A stretch of DNA of 64,000 nucleotides from Nepenthes gracilis (taxonomy: Eukaryota > Streptophyta > Magnoliopsida > Caryophyllales > Nepenthaceae), in NCBI GenBank assembly GCA_033239525.1, contig BSYO01000025.1:13612001-13676000 (forward strand), read 5' to 3'. The translations under genes were made by a program, and so were the position numbers. Under the pieces are notes generated by a model. It did no database searches. It was not told the DNA's origin and saw only the letters and a list, made by a program, of their open reading frames with translations. Positions 59,220 through 64,000 of the stretch are shown here, in pieces; position 1 is the first letter of the stretch, and each line of letters opens with the position of its first letter.

Positions 59220-59425
59220 GTGGCGCTCGAGTGTACTGAGGGTTTCAAGAGAAAACCCTATAGAGGCTCGAGCGAGATGACGGTGAGTTTTGAGAGGATG
59301 GTTACTGAAATTTGGGCTCGAGCGGATGACGAGAGCACGGCAGGCTCGGAGCTACTTGAATCAGGGCTCGAGCGACGATCAGGCAGACAACAGGCGTGGA
59401 ATTTTGGAGCTCGAGAACGGACAGC
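59220..59425 (+). repeat. Periodic GGCTCGAGCG motif, about five copies
   Basis: CTCGAG-containing words occur near 59225, 59265, 59313, 59368 and 59410, spaced about 40-55 bp, in an otherwise G+C-richer patch. The 91-codon + frame 59166-59441 spans it but resembles no family. Confidence 0.5.
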
Positions 59426-59449
59426 CACGGTAATAAGTTAATGCAGTGC

Positions 59450-61179
59450 TACGATAAATACAACCAAATATCGACACATAATTAAATATGATTATGAAAT
59501 ATACCAACAACAAAAATGACCCTGATATGAACAAACATGACATATTTCTATGATGGGCCATGCCTAACAAGACACTGGACGAATATGTCGTAGCCCAATA
59601 CGGTATGTGGCCCTCCTTTGTTGGGACGAGCACGCCAACGGGCTATATTGTGCCAAGCACGTACCTAATATTAAAATATGTACACGCATGTATACAACAA
59701 AATTATACAAATATTACAAAAAAAAATACAATATATTTTATTTATTTATTTGAATATTTTTAATATTATAACTTATAATGATAGAAAAAAGTATATCTTA
59801 TTTATTTTTAAAGTTCAATTATATTTTTATTACCACTATTTTTGGAGTAATTCTTTTTATTATAACTCAAAATGATTAGATTTTTAACATGATATTTTAT
59901 ACTTATTCAATTATTAAAAAGGATGCATATTTTTATAATATTCAATATTATTCTACTTTTCCTTTCGTTAATTATTCAACCCATTGTGCTAAAGACTAAC
60001 TTTGATAGTATTGTACTTTGTGGTAGGGATAATAGATTTTGTGCCATTAATACTAACATGAAAAATATATACTTGTTAACCTTTCGTCAATTTAAAATTT
60101 AAAACTTTGATGTGCTACGTATGATGTTAAAAACGTGATTAGATTATAAGTAGTGAAAAAATTCAATCGATATTATATTTTCTATTAACCGGTTATACTT
60201 GACATTGAGCCAATACCAAAGAAAGCAAATCTTGTCGGCTACTTCTAGTTTTGCTCTTGTTGCTTTTATTGAAGTTGATAGTTTTTGTCACGAACCCAGA
60301 TTAAAAATATGTGCTAATAAGAATTAAGAATAATTATAATTCACAAAATAAAAATTCTAAAATAAGGACACCTAAATACGATACCCAAATCTAAGTCAAA
60401 CCCGACAAAATACCAAATAATATAATCAATAATATGAACAATAACAACCATTACAGGATCATTATGAATTACTTGTTTGAACAATAAAGCTGAACATGAT
60501 CTACTTTAAATGTCTGAAAGAAAAAAGTGATGAACCAATAATACAAACCATACTATCGATTCAATATAAACCAAACGCCGCAATAACCAAATAATAGGAT
60601 AATTCAACCCCTAACTCCATAATACTAAAATATACTAAGACCAATTTGTCTGTCATCCTATCATATCAAAATAAAACCTGTCACATCCCAATACCAAATT
60701 CAAAGAATAATTAGCACAATAATTCTATTAACAAAATTAATAAATTCAATTAACAATAGACATGACCTACAAGTCGATATCACAACCAATCCAAAAATAT
60801 ATATACAATAATCAACCAAATTATAAGACCCAAAATATACTATGCTATAAAATGACTTTGAAATATCAATTATACCATAATATCGAATCTTATGTAATGA
60901 GATATGCTAAATAAAACTAGAGTTAATAACAATCACAATAATCTACTGCTAGACAAACTAGCATTCCGCTACTCCACTAACCATGAACATCACAATAACC
61001 AAGGTAAAAGCAAATATTCTAAAACTACTGTTTTAATATAATTACAATATCTAAATTGTTCACATTCCTATTTCTACTATCTTGGAACAGCTCTTTGATC
61101 AATCTAACCTTTTTACAAGTGATACGAGCCACTAATCTAAGGGGATTAGCAAAAAAAATAAAAATAAGATTAGGAAAAA
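59450..61179. other. A+T-rich intergenic sequence; TGTCACGAACCC word at 60286
   Basis: Contains no convincing gene. TGTCACGAACCC near 60286 and TGTCACATCCC near 60681 are words often seen at the ends of plant repeats and may mark the boundary of the reverse repeat copy to the right; this is weak. Confidence 0.3.
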
Positions 61180-62800
61180 ATAAAAGTAATGAGTCGAAAG
61201 CTCAATAGGGTATATAAGTTGTATAATCAATGTATATTTTACCTTAAATCAAGCTGTAAGAATAACAATTCAAATTTAATAAATAAAATTATAAATTTTT
61301 ATAACAAATGTACATAGCTTTTAGTTTTTTTCAGTTCTCAATCAAAGCGTGCCAGACAACTTATGTTAAATATGCTAAATCTTATGAACTAAGAGCCAAT
61401 TGAGCCTTATCAATAAGGAAGCGGATAATTAAAATTCAATTTATATTTATTTTTGTATAATCAAATACCTTACGCTACCATTTAAGACCCACAGGTAAAC
61501 CATTATATACATAATCCTATAAATGGGATCGAACACCACTTTTACATGTGGATGATGAGTTCAAACGTTAATTATCGTTATAATATATTAAGGTATGTTA
61601 TAATATATAACTACTGATTTTCTTAAAATGGTTCGATGTATAAAAAAATAAAAGTTCTATATAATTATAAATGATCATTGTATTTTCTCATCCTGAAAAA
61701 AATAGTCTTAATTTCTTAACAAATTGTAAATTTTTTCTTCAAACTCCATCGACTTTTATTATGCATTGTATAAAACTTATACAGAAACTTAAATATCTAA
61801 ATTTTTGAAGTATACAAAAGCCACATTCTAAGATTTACAATATATAGACTATTAGTTTAAATTTATAGAAAAATCAACAACCTTTCTATTACATTATAAA
61901 CATATAGAAGAAATTAAACAAATTTTAAAACATGCAAGATAAATTTAAATATGTATGAATACTATTAAACATGTAGGATATTATATATAAATTTAAAACA
62001 TACGAGAATAATTAAATCATAATTTCAATATATGCATAAAACAAGATTATAAAAAATCAGATGAATAATACAATATACGTAAACTAATCATAACTTTCAT
62101 AAAAATTACAAAGAATGTGAATAGGAATTCATTTATATAAAGTATAAATAATCCAATTATAAAAATATAAAATACACAAATATTTAGAACAATAAATACT
62201 TTAAAAAGTAAAAGAAATTTAGCAAAAAAGAAAATGAGGCTTAAGATTCACTTGCTTTAACTTCAATTTTACCAAAATATTGCCTTGATTCACTTTAATT
62301 GACATTATCTAATTTTCTCTCTCTCTTATCTCCTCTTTTCCTTATATCTCTTTTCTCAAAATCTAATAAAAATGATTAAAAATCAGCTAAATATGACTTA
62401 TATAGTAGATTAGCATATGTGTACTTGTGAGATATGCATTAGGCATCGCGGCTAATTATTGTGGTGCGCAAACATCACTTTAGATATTAACATTCTATCA
62501 TAGTGTGCTCGAGTGTTTCTCGGACATGTATCAAGTGTGAACACACTCAAAAATGCGCTTGAGTTTCAGTTAGGTTTCTATCAGGTGCAATCTTTTTATC
62601 CAAAATATGTATGTGTACATGTCAGGCATCAGTCAAGTGTCATTCAACTTGATATGACTTGATTTAAAAATTAACTTTAACCCAATCTATTTCACTTTTG
62701 ACCTCAACTTTACTTATCTGAATTTAATTAATCATAATTAAAAATTAAAATTTGAAACTCATTTTTTATATATCCAATATAAATATAGTCCAATTACAAA
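61180..62800 (-). repeat. Long A+T-rich dispersed repeat, copy C (reverse)
   Basis: Reverse complement of the copies A and B order: AAACTCATCATCCACATG-like words, TTTACCTGTGGGTCTTAAATG, AAAAATAAATATAAATTGA, the purine leader (here CTCTCTCTCTTATCTCC, about 62320), TATATAAGTC-like (about 62395) and GTGCTCGAGTG words (about 62503). Confidence 0.6.
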
Positions 62801-64000
62801 ACTAATACTCATAAAATATATACAAAATCTCTACCAGCATTCAAGTTTGAATTTCCTGTAAATTATCTATAATCCTCTAATTTGAAAGTGTCAAAAACAA
62901 ATCATAAGCCAAATACTCAATAATTATATATATATATATATATACCCATAATTAGAACGAATGGGGCAAATTAATAAACCAATATAAAATCCTTAAGAGC
63001 CAAAATTCAAATATCAAGTAAGACAAATCAATAAATGTTCAAATGTGATCCCGTATGCAAAGTTCAAAATTTAAAAGTTAATATCAAATGATCCAAATGT
63101 ATAAACCAATTAAGTTAAATAACCAAATCCAAAGAGCGGTCAAAACCTATGAATTTTAAATCAAAGTCCTAAATATCCAAAATTAAATATAGATAAAAAT
63201 ATTAAAAATTTAAAACATACTCAAATCAGAGAATTAAATATGAAAAGGCTGATTTTGAGTAATGATTATACGTACTTCTGGTAACCTTAGGCCTATACTA
63301 CTTATATATTCTCCCTTATAAATATGGATAAATGTTACTTTCTTTTGTTACTCGTGGATGATAAGTATAAATTTTAAATTTGTCTGAATATATTAGAATA
63401 TTTAAATATATTAATTTTGTTCAATTTTTTATAATAATTATTATAAAAATTAAACTAATGAGGGTCTCTATAAAAAGTTTAAAAATTTTTTATCTGGCGG
63501 AAAGCATAAAACTTATATTCTGAAAAGTACAAAGAAAATTTTTACATTAGAAAAAGTACAAATATCGAGTCGAATGCAAAATAGAGCCACATGCATAGAA
63601 TACCACATATAAGACCTATATACAAGTTTTTATAATTTTTTTTAATAAATATTCTTATACATAGGTATAATATCTTAAAATACTTACTCATTTTTTCAAA
63701 ACAAGCAAAATTTTTAAATATTGACAAAATTGAAACAAAATTTCAAAACATCTAATTAAACCACATGCATGCACGAAGAATTAAAATATGGTGAGTAAAA
63801 TGACATATATGTATAATAAAATTATCAAATATGAACAAAATTAATAAAAAAATGGCTATAGTTCAAAAATAAAGATTAAATATATTTACCTTTAACATCT
63901 AATCTAAAGATCCGACTACAAGATATTCAAAGATCTCTACTTTTCTTTTTCTATCTCCTTTCCCCCCTCTCCTTTTCTTTGATTCTTTTTCCTTCTAGCG
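62801..64000. other. A+T-rich intergenic sequence with a short (TA)n run
   Basis: A (TA)n microsatellite of about 10 units lies at 62924-62943. The - frame 63542-63727 is 61 codons and unrecognised. Nothing else can be supported to the window end. Confidence 0.4.

Overview
The window reads as nuclear DNA of a flowering plant, most likely a eudicot. The evidence is A+T-rich intergenic sequence, GT-AG spliced genes with long introns, a gene set typical of land plants, and many LTR retrotransposons of the plant Ty3/gypsy Tat type. No rRNA, tRNA, CRISPR array or bacterial-type operon was seen. The species cannot be named from this sequence.

Three host genes could be built exon by exon. (1) A STAR/KH-domain RNA-binding protein, + strand, 8398-15301: seven coding exons, 281 codons, every junction in phase. 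(2) A plastid-targeted RETICULATA-RELATED (DUF3411) membrane protein, + strand, 29958-31049: single coding exon, 363 aa, with an intron in its 5' UTR. (3) A ZIP-family metal transporter, - strand, 42697-32714: five coding exons, about 596 aa, with a one-base frameshift in the last exon. From memory, the same order (KH, DUF3411, ZIP) occurs at Arabidopsis At3g08620-At3g08650, so this looks like an old conserved gene block swollen by transposons.

Most of the rest is mobile DNA. There is a complete Tat-lineage element at 19699-28332 (LTRs 1336 and 1366 bp, target duplication AACCT). A short non-autonomous gag-remnant LTR element at 38438-40910 (target duplication AGTAC) lies inside ZIP intron 1. 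A second Tat element, 46441 to about 53600, has lost its 3' end. Three solo LTRs have intact 5-bp duplications: 6770-7704 (AAGTC), 17013-18084 (ATATT, reverse) and 54568-55648 (CAATC, reverse). Both Tat elements carry an antisense reading frame downstream of pol. A small inverted-repeat element family (ends CATRGATGAAAATATC) occurs at least six times, and every copy seen lies in an intron of the KH or ZIP gene. A separate A+T-rich long repeat is present in three copies (18450-19698 plus 28333-29190; 56100-57800; 61180-62800 reverse); the complete Tat element is nested in the first.

The stretches 1-6769, 43650-46365 and 57800-64000 hold no convincing gene. No previously undescribed cellular system is evident. 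The most unusual signals are the intron-confined inverted-repeat family, the antisense frames of the Tat elements, and the exon frameshift in the ZIP gene.
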